Of a stretch of DNA of 64,000 nt, positions 9,183 through 17,686 are shown one piece after another. Below the pieces are notes generated by a model that was given only the letters and a program-made list of their open reading frames with translations, searched no databases and was not told the origin of the DNA. The DNA comes from an endosymbiont of Lamellibrachia barhami. Lineage in GTDB: Bacteria; Pseudomonadota; Gammaproteobacteria; Chromatiales; Chromatiaceae. The DNA lies in the NCBI RefSeq assembly GCF_011947365.2, contig NZ_JAAVSH020000001.1, positions 3,179,598 through 3,243,597 of the forward strand, given 5' to 3'. The number at the start of each line of letters is the position of its first letter. Within the stretch, counting starts at the first letter, position 1. Both the position numbers and the translations under genes were made by a program.

Positions 9183-9689
9183 GTGTCAGTTAACAGAACA
9201 CAATTTCTCCGTGGCGACCTGCGTGGGACACAGTCCTCTATCAGACCGCCATGGTCAAAACCTGAAGCGGAATTCGTCGAAAAGTGCGAACGATGCGACG
9301 ATTGCATCTCAGAATGTCCGCAACATATCATCCAGCGGGGACCCGGTGGATTTCCCAGAATAGATTTCTCACAGGGTGGCTGCACATTCTGCGGGGATTG
9401 CGTAAAGGCCTGCACTCATAAGGTGCTGGCCTTTTTTAATGACCTGAATCAGCCGCCCTGGCCGTTGAAAGCCGAGATCGCAGACAACTGTCTTTCAATG
9501 CAGGGGGTTGTCTGCCGCAGCTGCGGCGAGGTCTGCGATGAGTCAGCTATTCGCTTCAAACTGGAGGTCGGCGGCAAAGCCAGACCTTTGCTCAATCCAG
9601 AGGACTGTACGGGCTGCGGCAACTGTTTTGCCGTCTGCCCCTCTCAGTCTGTCACTCTCAAGCCGCAGCAACAAGACCAAGCGGCATAG
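9183..9689 (+). CDS. napF: NapF ferredoxin-type maturation protein
   Basis: Cytoplasmic iron-sulfur protein that helps mature NapA before Tat export. The translation shows CERCDDCISECP, CTFCGDCVKACT and CTGCGNCFAVCP cluster motifs plus a CRSCGEVCD segment, and the family motif IRPPWSKPEAEF near the N-terminus. I chose the GTG at 9183 (168 aa, MSVNRTQFLRGDLRG) rather than 9141 because NapF proteins begin close to such an RxxFLRGD segment and because the Fnr-type box would otherwise sit too close to the start. TTG 9177 is also possible. It is the first gene of napFDAGHBC. Confidence 0.88.
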   Translation: MSVNRTQFLRGDLRGTQSSIRPPWSKPEAEFVEKCERCDDCISECPQHIIQRGPGGFPRIDFSQGGCTFCGDCVKACTHKVLAFFNDLNQPPWPLKAEIADNCLSMQGVVCRSCGEVCDESAIRFKLEVGGKARPLLNPEDCTGCGNCFAVCPSQSVTLKPQQQDQAA

Positions 9690-9719
9690 TGGTTAGATAC
9701 CAGGAGGAATTCCAAACCT

Positions 9720-9989
9720 ATGAATATCTGTAGCCTTGTTGTGCATACCCAGCCAGAGAAGGGAGCGATTGTCTCGCAACGGTTGGAAAAATTTACCGGC
9801 GTGGAGGTCCACGGAGGTACAGATGTGGGCAAGCTGATCGTGACCATTGAAGATGAGGGGGAGGAGATCTCACCTGTCTCGGACACAATGAACGCGCTTA
9901 GAGATGTAGAAGGGGTTGTTAGTACAGTTTTGATTTATCACTATGGTGGTGAGGAATCGATGGAGGAGATGAAACGTGAAGTTAACTAG
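9720..9989 (+). CDS. napD: NapD chaperone
   Basis: Small cytoplasmic chaperone (89 aa) that binds the NapA Tat signal peptide and holds back export until cofactor loading. Family features are the N-terminal [14 protein letters not shown], the central [17 protein letters not shown] and the later [13 protein letters not shown] strong AGGAGG lies at 9701-9706. The 3' end overlaps the start of napA by 14 bp. Confidence 0.95.
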   Translation: MNICSLVVHTQPEKGAIVSQRLEKFTGVEVHGGTDVGKLIVTIEDEGEEISPVSDTMNALRDVEGVVSTVLIYHYGGEESMEEMKREVN

Positions 9990-12549
9990 ACGAGAGTTTA
10001 TCAAGAGCAATGCAGTTGCTGCGGCGGCTTCGGTGGCAGGAGTAACCCTGCCGACGATTACAACCGCTGCTGCTGCAGAAGGTGACGATGGTATCCGCTG
10101 GGATAAAGCAGCCTGCCGCTACTGCGGTACCGGCTGCAGCGTTCTCATGGGTGTCAGAGACGGCAAGGTGGTGGCCAGTCAGGGTGATCCTGACGCGCCG
10201 GTCAACAAAGGCCTGCAATGCATCAAGGGCTATTTCCTGCCGAAGATCCTGTATGGCGCGGACCGTCTGACCCAGCCGATGCTGCGCAAGACCAACGGCA
10301 AGTATGACAAGAATGGCAAGTTCGAGGCAGTTTCCTGGGACGAAGCCTTCAAAACGATGGCTGAAAAATGGGTCGCAGCCCGTAAGGCCAAAGGTGCTAA
10401 AGGCGTCGGCATGTTCGGCTCCGGACAGTGGACTGTCTGGGAGGGTTATGCCGCCGCCAAACTCATGAAGGCGGGTTTCCGTTCCAACAGCCTGGATCCC
10501 AACGCTCGTCACTGCATGGCCTCTGCTGTAGGTGCCTTCATGCGCGCCTTCCGTATCGATGAGCCCATGGGTTGCTACGATGATCTGGAGCACGCCGATG
10601 TCTTCGTCCTTTGGGGCGCTAACATGGCGGAGATGCACCCTATCCTCTGGTCACGTCTTACCGACACCCGTCTGACCAAGAAAGGTTGTGAAGTACATGT
10701 GCTCTCCACCTATGAGCATCGCTGTTTCGAGCTGGCGGACAATCCGATTATCTTCAAGCCTCAAAGTGATCTGGCGATTGCCAACTACATCGCCAACTAC
10801 ATCATCCAGACGAAATCCTACAACAAGGACTTCATTGGCAAGCACGTCAACTTCAACAAGACCACCACCGATATCGGCTATGGTCTGCGCCCTGAGCATC
10901 CGCTGCAAAAGGCTGCGAAGAACCCCAACAAGGGCAAGTTCAACAAGATCGCCTTTGACGAGTTTGCGAAGCTGGTCTCCGAGTACACGGTTGAGAAAGC
11001 CAGCAAGATTTCCGGTGTGTCTAAGAAGAAGCTGGAGCGTCTGGCCAAGGTCTACGCCGATCCCAAGAAGAAGGTCTCTTCCTACTGGACCATGGGCATG
11101 AACCAGCACACTCGCGGTGTCTGGATGAATGGCTTGGTCTATAACATCCATCTGCTGATGGGTAAGATCTCCGAACCCGGCAACAGTCCCTTCTCTCTGA
11201 CCGGTCAGCCCTCTGCTTGTGGCACCGCACGTGAAGTCGGCACCTTTACCCATCGTCTGCCGGCTGATCTCGTGGTCAAGAAGGACGCACACTGCAAATT
11301 TGCCGAGAAAGTCTGGAAACTGCCCGCAGGCACTATCCCAAGACATAACGGCATGTCAGATAAGGCTGCTCAATCGGACATCAGCGGGAAGCCAATGGGC
11401 AAGACCCTGATTCACGCGGTCGCCATGCATCGTGCGCTCAAAGATCGCAAGATGAACTGCTTCTGGGTCATGTGTAACAACAACATGCAGGCCGCTGCCA
11501 ACATGAACGAGGAGTCTCTCCCCGGTTGGCGTGATCCGGCTAACTTCATCACTGTCACCGACCCCTATCCCACAGTATCGGCTCAGGCGGCCGATCTGGT
11601 CCTGCCGACCTCCATGTGGATCGAGAAAGAGGGCGCCTACGGTAATGCAGAGCGGCGCACCCAGTTCTGGCGTCAGCAGGTGCAGGGGCCGGGCGAGTCT
11701 CGTTCTGACCTGTGGCAGCTCATGGAATTCGCCAAGTATGTCAAAGTGGAGGATGTCTGGCCGGAGGATCTTATTGCCAAGAAACCTGAGTATGCAGGTA
11801 AGACGCTTTACGATGTTCTCTTCGAGAATGGGGTGGTAAACAAGTTCCCGAAACAGAAGGTCACCGATGATCGTGGCAACGAGTATGGCAACGATGAGAT
11901 GGACTACTTCGGCTACTACGTACAGAAGGGTCTTTTCGAAGAGTACCGCTTGTTCAACTCCGTGCCTGGTATCCCCAAGAAAGGCCATGAGATGGCTGAA
12001 TTCGAGGTCTATCATAAGGCGCGCGGTCTACGCTGGCCTGTGATCGATGGCAAGGAGACCCTGTGGCGTTTCCGTGAAGGCTATGATCCGCATGTAGAGA
12101 AGGGCAGCGAAGTCCAGTTCTATGGCGCCAAGGACAACAAGGCCAACATCATCTTTGGCCCCTACGAGCCTGCCGCAGAAATGCCGGACAAGGAGTACAA
12201 CCTGTGGCTCTGCACCGGTCGTGTTCTGGAGCACTGGCACTCAGGTTCCATGACCCGTCGCGTACCTGAGCTCTATCGCGCGGTGCCGGATGCCGTGGTC
12301 TTTATGAGCAAGAAGGCTGCCAAGAAGCGCAAATTGCGTAACGGCTCCATGGCCAAGATCATCTCCCGTCGTGGTGAGATCGTCTGCCGGGTAGACACCA
12401 AAGGGCGCAATAAAGTGCCTGATGACTTGGTGTTCATTCCTTGGTTTGATGCCGGTCGTTTGGTCAATAAGCTGACCCTCGACGCCACTGATCCACTCTC
12501 GAAAGAGACGGATTACAAGAAGTGTGCGGTGAAGATCGTTAAGGCTTAA
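9976..12549 (+). CDS. napA: Periplasmic nitrate reductase catalytic subunit NapA
   Basis: Molybdenum bis-MGD enzyme reducing nitrate to nitrite in the periplasm. The 857-aa precursor starts at a GTG with the Tat signal [18 protein letters not shown] and cleavage near residue 34. The [4Fe-4S] ligands are [10 protein letters not shown] and the later GLQCIKGYF cysteine. The Mo-ligating cysteine is Cys180 in ARHCMAS. Downstream MopB and molydopterin-binding motifs ([33 protein letters not shown]) are intact. It depends on NapD and NapF, on MoaA-derived cofactor from the adjacent gene, and on electrons from NapB. Confidence 0.98.
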   Translation: MKLTRREFIKSNAVAAAASVAGVTLPTITTAAAAEGDDGIRWDKAACRYCGTGCSVLMGVRDGKVVASQGDPDAPVNKGLQCIKGYFLPKILYGADRLTQPMLRKTNGKYDKNGKFEAVSWDEAFKTMAEKWVAARKAKGAKGVGMFGSGQWTVWEGYAAAKLMKAGFRSNSLDPNARHCMASAVGAFMRAFRIDEPMGCYDDLEHADVFVLWGANMAEMHPILWSRLTDTRLTKKGCEVHVLSTYEHRCFELADNPIIFKPQSDLAIANYIANYIIQTKSYNKDFIGKHVNFNKTTTDIGYGLRPEHPLQKAAKNPNKGKFNKIAFDEFAKLVSEYTVEKASKISGVSKKKLERLAKVYADPKKKVSSYWTMGMNQHTRGVWMNGLVYNIHLLMGKISEPGNSPFSLTGQPSACGTAREVGTFTHRLPADLVVKKDAHCKFAEKVWKLPAGTIPRHNGMSDKAAQSDISGKPMGKTLIHAVAMHRALKDRKMNCFWVMCNNNMQAAANMNEESLPGWRDPANFITVTDPYPTVSAQAADLVLPTSMWIEKEGAYGNAERRTQFWRQQVQGPGESRSDLWQLMEFAKYVKVEDVWPEDLIAKKPEYAGKTLYDVLFENGVVNKFPKQKVTDDRGNEYGNDEMDYFGYYVQKGLFEEYRLFNSVPGIPKKGHEMAEFEVYHKARGLRWPVIDGKETLWRFREGYDPHVEKGSEVQFYGAKDNKANIIFGPYEPAAEMPDKEYNLWLCTGRVLEHWHSGSMTRRVPELYRAVPDAVVFMSKKAAKKRKLRNGSMAKIISRRGEIVCRVDTKGRNKVPDDLVFIPWFDAGRLVNKLTLDATDPLSKETDYKKCAVKIVKA

Positions 12550-12559
12550 GAAGACGGAA

Positions 12560-12583
12560 TCCGGTCCGTTTTTCCGGACCGGA
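12560..12583 (+). other. Hairpin between napA and napG
   Basis: TCCGGTCCG and CGGACCGGA form a perfect 9-bp GC-rich stem with a 6-nt loop ten bases after the napA stop. No T-run follows, so it is unlikely to terminate. It may protect the 3' end of a processed napFDA mRNA (inference). Confidence 0.6.
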
Positions 12584-12634
12584 GAGCGTCAAAACTGAAA
12601 AACGTGTAATCGAAAGCAAATCAACTGGTCAGTA

Positions 12635-13495
12635 ATGTCAGATACAGACAAAAAACATGAGATGAATCGACGGCAGTTCCTGGGCAATATGCTCAAGACA
12701 GCTTGTGGGGTCGGATTGGTCGGTGTGGGTTTGGGGATCTATTCCAATAGAGCCTCATCCATGCCTGCCCACTATATCCGGCCACCGGGCGCACTGCCGG
12801 AAGAGGATTTTCTGGGTGCCTGTATCCGATGCGGGTTGTGTGTGCGGGATTGTCCGTACGACATCCTGTTCCTTGGTGAGGTCGGTGACGACGTTGCAAC
12901 GGGAACTCCCTATTTCGTAGCCCGCTCCGGGCCTTGCGAAATGTGTGAGGACATCCCCTGCATCGTCGCCTGTCCGACCAATGCCCTGGATCATGGTCTT
13001 ACCGATATCGAGGAGTCCCGCATGGGGCTTGCGGTTGTGGTGGATCAGGAGACCTGCATTGCCTTTCACGGTCTTCGCTGTGAGGTCTGTTTCAACGTCT
13101 GCCCGATTCGGGGCAGGGCCATATCGCTGAATATGCAGCATAACGTCAGGTCAGGAAAGCACGCACTGTTTATTCCAGTGGTGCACTCCGACGCCTGTAC
13201 CGGCTGTGGTCTCTGCGAGCGGGCTTGTATCCTGGAAGAGGCAGCGATCAAAGTGTTTCCGACAGATCTTGCGAAGGGCGAATTAGGTAAACATTATCGA
13301 CTTGGCTGGAAGGAGAAAGAGAAAGCGGGTGGGGCCTTGGTTACGCCGGATGTAGAGCACAAATACAACCTCCCAGAGGGTGTGCGCTATGACTTGCAGG
13401 GCGAAGGTCTGATTATCGAAGGGAAACCGGAGGAGACGCCGTTCTCGTCCAATCCCCTGGATTCACTCAATAGCAGTTTCATGGATAACAAGTAA
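12635..13495 (+). CDS. napG: NapG ferredoxin-type protein
   Basis: Periplasmic iron-sulfur protein that with NapH passes electrons from quinol toward NapC/NapB. It is 286 aa with a Tat signal (MNRRQFLGNMLKTACGVG) and four cluster motifs: CIRCGLCVRDCP, CEMCEDIPCIVACP, a CIAFHG...CEVCFNVCP segment and CTGCGLCERAC. A start at 12662 (second Met) would place the twin arginine nearer the N-terminus and is equally plausible. The stop overlaps the napH start. Confidence 0.95.
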   Translation: MSDTDKKHEMNRRQFLGNMLKTACGVGLVGVGLGIYSNRASSMPAHYIRPPGALPEEDFLGACIRCGLCVRDCPYDILFLGEVGDDVATGTPYFVARSGPCEMCEDIPCIVACPTNALDHGLTDIEESRMGLAVVVDQETCIAFHGLRCEVCFNVCPIRGRAISLNMQHNVRSGKHALFIPVVHSDACTGCGLCERACILEEAAIKVFPTDLAKGELGKHYRLGWKEKEKAGGALVTPDVEHKYNLPEGVRYDLQGEGLIIEGKPEETPFSSNPLDSLNSSFMDNK

Positions 13496-14403
13496 TGGTT
13501 GATCTGACGACATTAGGTGACGACGCCATTGCTGCCAAGGGCTGGATAAAAGCCCATAAGTGGCTGATTCTGCGACGTTTGAGTCAACTGGGGATACTTG
13601 CCCTGTTCCTCGCCGGCCCCGTTTTCGGGGTGTGGATTGCAAAAGGCAATCTGGCGTCAAGTCTGACGCTGGACATTTTGCCGCTGACCGATCCGCATGT
13701 GCTGCTGCAAGCGGTGCTTTCCGGTGTGGTGCCTGAGACCACCGCCATCATAGGTGTGGTGCTCGTCCTGCTCTTCTACTTTGTAGTGGGTGGACGGGTC
13801 TACTGCTCCTGGGTCTGCCCGGTGAATATGATCACCGATCTGGCCAGTTGGTTGCGGCGAAAGTTGGGTATCAGGACGACCTCTCAGATCTCCCGTAATG
13901 CCCGCTACTGGATGCTTGCCCTGACTCTGATTCTGCCGTTGGTGGTTTCCGGGGGTATCGTCTGGGAACTGATCAACCCTGTCTCCATGATGTTTCGAGG
14001 TATCGTCTTCGGAATGGGGGCGACTTGGGTGGTGATATTGGCGGTCTTTCTCTTTGATTTGCTGGTGGCCAAAGAAGGCTGGTGCGGACGTCTCTGTCCG
14101 GTCGGCGCCTTCTATAACCTGATCGGGAGTCGAAGCCTGTTGCGTGTCAACGCCAGCAACAGGGCGGAGTGCAACGACTGCATGGAATGCTTCGTCGTCT
14201 GTCCCGAACCACAAGTGATCAGGCCGGCATTGAAAGGGGGAAGCAAGGGTATCAGCCCGGTAATCCTCTCTTCTGACTGCACCAACTGCGGTCGTTGCAT
14301 CGATATTTGCGCGAAGGATGTTTTCAGTTATGGCGGTCGAACCGTCTCCGAGACCATAAGGTCGAATCCCGAAGTGATTAAGAAACAAGAGGTCCATATT
14401 TAA
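13495..14403 (+). CDS. napH: NapH membrane ferredoxin-type quinol dehydrogenase subunit
   Basis: Membrane protein of 302 aa that with NapG oxidises quinol. It shows four membrane segments, two CxxxCP motifs after helices (CSWVCP, CGRLCP) and a cytoplasmic C-terminal domain with two [4Fe-4S] motifs (CNDCMECFVVCP and CTNCGRCIDIC). The start overlaps the end of napG, as expected for a NapGH module. Confidence 0.96.
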   Translation: MVDLTTLGDDAIAAKGWIKAHKWLILRRLSQLGILALFLAGPVFGVWIAKGNLASSLTLDILPLTDPHVLLQAVLSGVVPETTAIIGVVLVLLFYFVVGGRVYCSWVCPVNMITDLASWLRRKLGIRTTSQISRNARYWMLALTLILPLVVSGGIVWELINPVSMMFRGIVFGMGATWVVILAVFLFDLLVAKEGWCGRLCPVGAFYNLIGSRSLLRVNASNRAECNDCMECFVVCPEPQVIRPALKGGSKGISPVILSSDCTNCGRCIDICAKDVFSYGGRTVSETIRSNPEVIKKQEVHI

Positions 14404-14458
14404 TGGGCCTGCTTATGAATTCGCAACTCATATATATAGAGCGATGATGGAGAATGAA

Positions 14459-14887
14459 ATGAAGAAAACTATTCTGGTCATGATGGCTGCAGTGCTGACT
14501 CTGTTTTTTACAGCATCAGCAATGTCGGAAGTGATGTCTCTGCGCGGTAACAGTGACCTCAAGGCAATGGCTGAGAAACCTGATAAGAAGAAGGTTCAGT
14601 CTGTTAAAGGCGGTATCGCCCGCAGTTACAAACAGCAACCACCGATGACTCCTCACACAGTCGACAAGTACAAAATCAATCTGAAGAACAATGGCTGTTT
14701 GAAGTGCCATAGTGAGAAAACCTACAAGAAGGAAAAATCTCCTAAAGTGGGTGACAGCCATTACATAACCCGCGACGGCAAGACTCAAAGTACCATTTCC
14801 AGCCGCCGCTACTTCTGTAACCAGTGCCACGCTACCCAGACGGGGGCTGAACCGCTGGTCAAAAATCTGTTCGAAGGCGTGAAATAG
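14459..14887 (+). CDS. napB: NapB di-heme cytochrome c
   Basis: Periplasmic small subunit that delivers electrons to NapA. It has a Sec signal peptide (MKKTILVMMAAVLTLFFTASA) and two heme motifs, CLKCH and CNQCH, with the conserved PPMTPH segment between the signal and the first heme. I prefer the ATG at 14459 (142 aa) to 14444 because GGAG at 14449-14452 is then at usual spacing and the signal peptide starts directly. A strong terminator follows within 20 bp. Confidence 0.93.
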   Translation: MKKTILVMMAAVLTLFFTASAMSEVMSLRGNSDLKAMAEKPDKKKVQSVKGGIARSYKQQPPMTPHTVDKYKINLKNNGCLKCHSEKTYKKEKSPKVGDSHYITRDGKTQSTISSRRYFCNQCHATQTGAEPLVKNLFEGVK

Positions 14888-14905
14888 GGTATATTTCGAC
14901 AACCG

Positions 14906-14948
14906 ATGCGCCCCGTCCTTAATTGGATTGGGGCGCATTATTTTTTTC
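14906..14948 (+). terminator. Rho-independent terminator between napB and napC
   Basis: ATGCGCCCC pairs with GGGGCGCAT (9 bp, 15-nt loop) and is followed directly by TTATTTTTTT. It lies 18 bp after the napB stop and about 30 bp before napC. NapC must therefore be read through the stop or have its own promoter. Confidence 0.88.
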
Positions 14949-14979
14949 AACTATTTTTCTGTAATTCAGGTAAAAGATC

Positions 14980-15549
14980 ATGAGTAATGGCAAGAGAAAG
15001 GGTGGTTTCACCCTGATTCTGATCGGAATCGTAGCGGGTATCATCCTCTGGGGCGGCTTCAATACCGCGATGGAGGCAACGAATACTGAAGAATTTTGTA
15101 TCTCCTGCCATGAGATGGAACAGGCTGTTTACCAGGAACTGCAGGAGACCATCCACTTCAGTAACAGAACCGGTGTGCGCGCCACCTGCCCGGACTGTCA
15201 TGTGCCCAAAGAGTGGATCCATAAGATTATCCGCAAGATCAAGGCAAGTAACGAGCTCTACCACATGATGCTGGGTACCATTGACACAGTGGAGAAGTTC
15301 GAGGAAAAACGTCTGGAGTTGGCACAGAATGTCTGGAAGGAAATGAAAGACACTGATTCCCGTGAGTGCCGCAACTGCCATAATTTCGATTCAATGGATT
15401 TTGATCGTCAGGAAGAGCGTAGCGCTGATCGACACGATGAAGCGATTGAAGCGGGATATACCTGTATAGACTGCCACAAGGGTATCGCACATTCGCTGCC
15501 GGCAGGCTATGACCCTGCAGACGACCTGCCTGGCGAAGCTGAAGAGTAA
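14980..15549 (+). CDS. napC: NapC/NirT-type tetraheme cytochrome c
   Basis: Membrane-anchored tetraheme quinol dehydrogenase feeding NapB/NapA. The 189-aa protein has one N-terminal membrane helix (GFTLILIGIVAGIILWGGF) and four heme motifs: CISCH, CPDCH, CRNCH and CIDCH. The axial-ligand region HEMEQAVYQELQ is typical of the NapC/NirT family. The length and order fit NapC, although NirT-type proteins can serve other reductases. A terminator separates it from napB. Confidence 0.94.
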   Translation: MSNGKRKGGFTLILIGIVAGIILWGGFNTAMEATNTEEFCISCHEMEQAVYQELQETIHFSNRTGVRATCPDCHVPKEWIHKIIRKIKASNELYHMMLGTIDTVEKFEEKRLELAQNVWKEMKDTDSRECRNCHNFDSMDFDRQEERSADRHDEAIEAGYTCIDCHKGIAHSLPAGYDPADDLPGEAEE

Positions 15550-15603
15550 AAAGTCATTTTAGGCGCGATTTTTGCTTAGTAATAACGAAGCTTGTTCGTC
15601 AGT

Positions 15604-15745
15604 TAACCGAAAATCAATCGGTTAGCCGGTGTTTAAGAGAAATAAGCTGGGTAGTTTTGTCCGTAGAGTGAATGTTTTGTTCACTCTGCGGAAAAGACCA
15701 GTCAGATATTGAAGGATTTGTTTATCCATCAGATTTTCTCTTAAA
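15604..15745 (+). other. Structured leader candidate upstream of moaA
   Basis: Inside the 308-bp gap between napC and moaA several helices can be drawn by eye. TAACCGA/TCGGTTA (15604-15624) is a 7-bp hairpin. TTTAAGAGAAA (15632-15642) pairs perfectly with TTTCTCTTAAA (15735-15745). Enclosed by that helix are a 12-bp hairpin (15661-15691, one G-T pair, 7-nt loop) and a short GGAT/ATCC hairpin (15714-15727). The enclosed part forms a possible three-way junction ending about 110 bp before moaA. I do not see the conserved bases I remember for the Moco riboswitch, so identity is open. Confidence 0.5.
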
Positions 15746-15857
15746 AAATATGTCTTTAGCGTAACAAAACCAGAAGCACTGAAGTGCATCTGTTGTTTCG
15801 CGATAGGCTACAATCAGCAGGCCTGGGAATTTTCCAGCTACGAGAGAAGCAAATGCC

Positions 15858-16832
15858 ATGTTGATAGACCCGTTTGGTCGTAACATCGAATATCTCCGTT
15901 TGTCAGTGACAGATCGCTGTGACTTCCGCTGTTTTTACTGCATTCCAAAAGGGTACAAGGACTTTTCTCAGCCTGACAGTTGGCTGACCCTGGATGAGGT
16001 TGAACGTCTTGTCCGTGTTTTTTCCGAGATGGGCATCAGTAAGGTCAGACTGACTGGCGGCGAGCCTCTGGTAAGGAAGGAACTGCCTGAGATGGTACGC
16101 CGTATTGGTGCGCTGCCACGCATAGAGGATCTCTCCCTTAGCACCAATGCATCCCAACTGGCAAAACATGCTGTTTCTCTGAAGCAGAGCGGCGTGAGCC
16201 GCATCAATGTGAGCTTGGATTCATTGAATCCTGACAGCTTTCGTGAGATTACACAGGGTAATCTGGATAACGTTCTCGATGGCCTGATGGCTGCCAAGGA
16301 AGTGGGTTTAAACCCCATCAAAATTAACATGGTTGTGATGAAAGGGATTAACGACCATGAAATTGGCGGGATGGTCGATTTCTGTCTTGAGCATGATTTC
16401 ACCCTCCGCTTCATTGAGACCATGCCGGTCGGTGAGACAGGCAAGAATGCCACGGATCGATATGTCAGCTTGAAAGAGATCAAGGCTGATCTTGAAGAGC
16501 GATTTCAGCTGGAACCTGCAGTCATGCGAGGCGCAGGCCCTGCCTCCTACGTCAGAGTGAAAGAGACGAACCTGCGTATTGGCTTCATTACGCCCATGTC
16601 CCAGCACTTCTGCGAGAGTTGTAACCGGGTGCGTATATCTGTTGAAGGAACACTCTATCTCTGCCTCGGAAAGCACGACAATGCTGAATTGCGCCCGCTA
16701 ATGCGGCAGGGTATCAGTGATGAGGGGCTGAAAGAGGTGATTTATGAAGCAATCTCCCGAAAACCCGCACGTCACGAATTCAATGAAAATCCAGGTGAGA
16801 TTGTCAGGGTAATGTCCCTGACCGGCGGTTAA
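15858..16832 (+). CDS. moaA: GTP 3',8-cyclase MoaA
   Basis: Radical SAM enzyme for the first step of molybdenum cofactor synthesis. The 324-aa protein has the N-terminal CDFRCFYC cluster motif, a second C-terminal cluster region (FCESCNRVRIS ... LCLG) and ends in the Gly-Gly tail (LTGG) needed for activity. Its placement right after nap fits the cofactor demand of NapA. Other moa/moe genes are not in the window. Confidence 0.97.
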   Translation: MLIDPFGRNIEYLRLSVTDRCDFRCFYCIPKGYKDFSQPDSWLTLDEVERLVRVFSEMGISKVRLTGGEPLVRKELPEMVRRIGALPRIEDLSLSTNASQLAKHAVSLKQSGVSRINVSLDSLNPDSFREITQGNLDNVLDGLMAAKEVGLNPIKINMVVMKGINDHEIGGMVDFCLEHDFTLRFIETMPVGETGKNATDRYVSLKEIKADLEERFQLEPAVMRGAGPASYVRVKETNLRIGFITPMSQHFCESCNRVRISVEGTLYLCLGKHDNAELRPLMRQGISDEGLKEVIYEAISRKPARHEFNENPGEIVRVMSLTGG

Positions 16833-16853
16833 TCGCTGGCCAGGGTGAAAATA

Positions 16854-17024
16854 CTAACGTAGTGGTGATACCCGGTAGGGATCAACCATCGCCGTCCGAG
16901 GCGAATGTTTCACAACCTGTTCGTGCCCGACATCCTGTAACATCAAAGGGCGGTCTGCTCGACTTGAAGTCTGCCAGACCAAGGTCAATGAAAAAGCAAC
17001 TGCCAACGCAAGCAGATATTTCAT
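16854..17024 (-). CDS. Small exported protein, unknown function
   Basis: The tracked ORF begins upstream, but the real start is probably the ATG at 17024, which has a clear TCGGAGG before it. The 56-aa product opens with a signal peptide (MKYLLALAVAFSLTLVWQTSSRA) and leaves a mature peptide of about 33 residues rich in charged residues. I do not recognise the family. It lies downstream of another small exported gene on the same strand. Confidence 0.6.
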   Translation of the reverse strand: MKYLLALAVAFSLTLVWQTSSRADRPLMLQDVGHEQVVKHSPRTAMVDPYRVSPLR

Positions 17025-17273
17025 TATGTCCTCCGAAAAATGCCAATCGGCATTCATACTCCAGCTCTTGCGGCTGGTTGCCTATTCTTTTTGTATGTTT
17101 GTATAGCAGCGCCAATATAAAACATTTATTCCTGTATGGCTACTGCGGAAAATTGAAAAAGTGTGACTTGTGACCAAGTTACCTATTTTGTGGACTTTTG
17201 TCGGGGCAATATCCTCCTGTTCAACGGATTTTTCTGCATTTGCATTGAAAACGGACGCAAGATGGGCGGGTTA

Positions 17274-17567
17274 TTATTGACGGCGAACCACAGAGTTCAA
17301 GACATATTCGTGTTCAAAAAAAACTGAAAAGTCCGTATAGTCCCAGCGTGTGATTGGTGGATAGCCCACCCAGGGGTGTTCCATGGAAGGCTCTCCAAAA
17401 ACTGTTTTGACCTGTTTCATCGTCATGCCGCGATTTGGACGAGGAATCCCCTCTTCGCTGTTGAGCGGCGCCTCATTAATAGCGTCGATCAGCAATACAT
17501 CAGAGACAGCGGGGGTGACCGCAATCAGCAGACTGGCTGCAAGAAAGAGCGAAATTGGGAATCTCAT
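17274..17567 (-). CDS. Small exported protein with BamE/SmpA-like segment
   Basis: From the ATG at 17567 (preceded by AAGGAG) the product has 97 aa: a signal peptide (MRFPISLFLAASLLIAVTPAVS) and a mature domain with MTMKQVKTVFGEP and ITRWDYTDFSVFFEHEYVLNSV. The pattern of a GMT-x-QV-x(3)-G-x-P turn followed by a W-Y-[TD] strand is like the small SmpA/BamE fold, but the protein is shorter and has no lipobox cysteine. Function unknown. Confidence 0.7.
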   Translation of the reverse strand: MRFPISLFLAASLLIAVTPAVSDVLLIDAINEAPLNSEEGIPRPNRGMTMKQVKTVFGEPSMEHPWVGYPPITRWDYTDFSVFFEHEYVLNSVVRRQ

Positions 17568-17686
17568 CAGGAACAACTCCTTAAGGCCTGTTTGCATTTC
17601 TGCAATCTAAAAATAAATATAGCACTCTTGCCTAACTATAGAAAATTTGGGGTCTTTTAATGCCTACTGTGGTTTAATGCCGGGCT

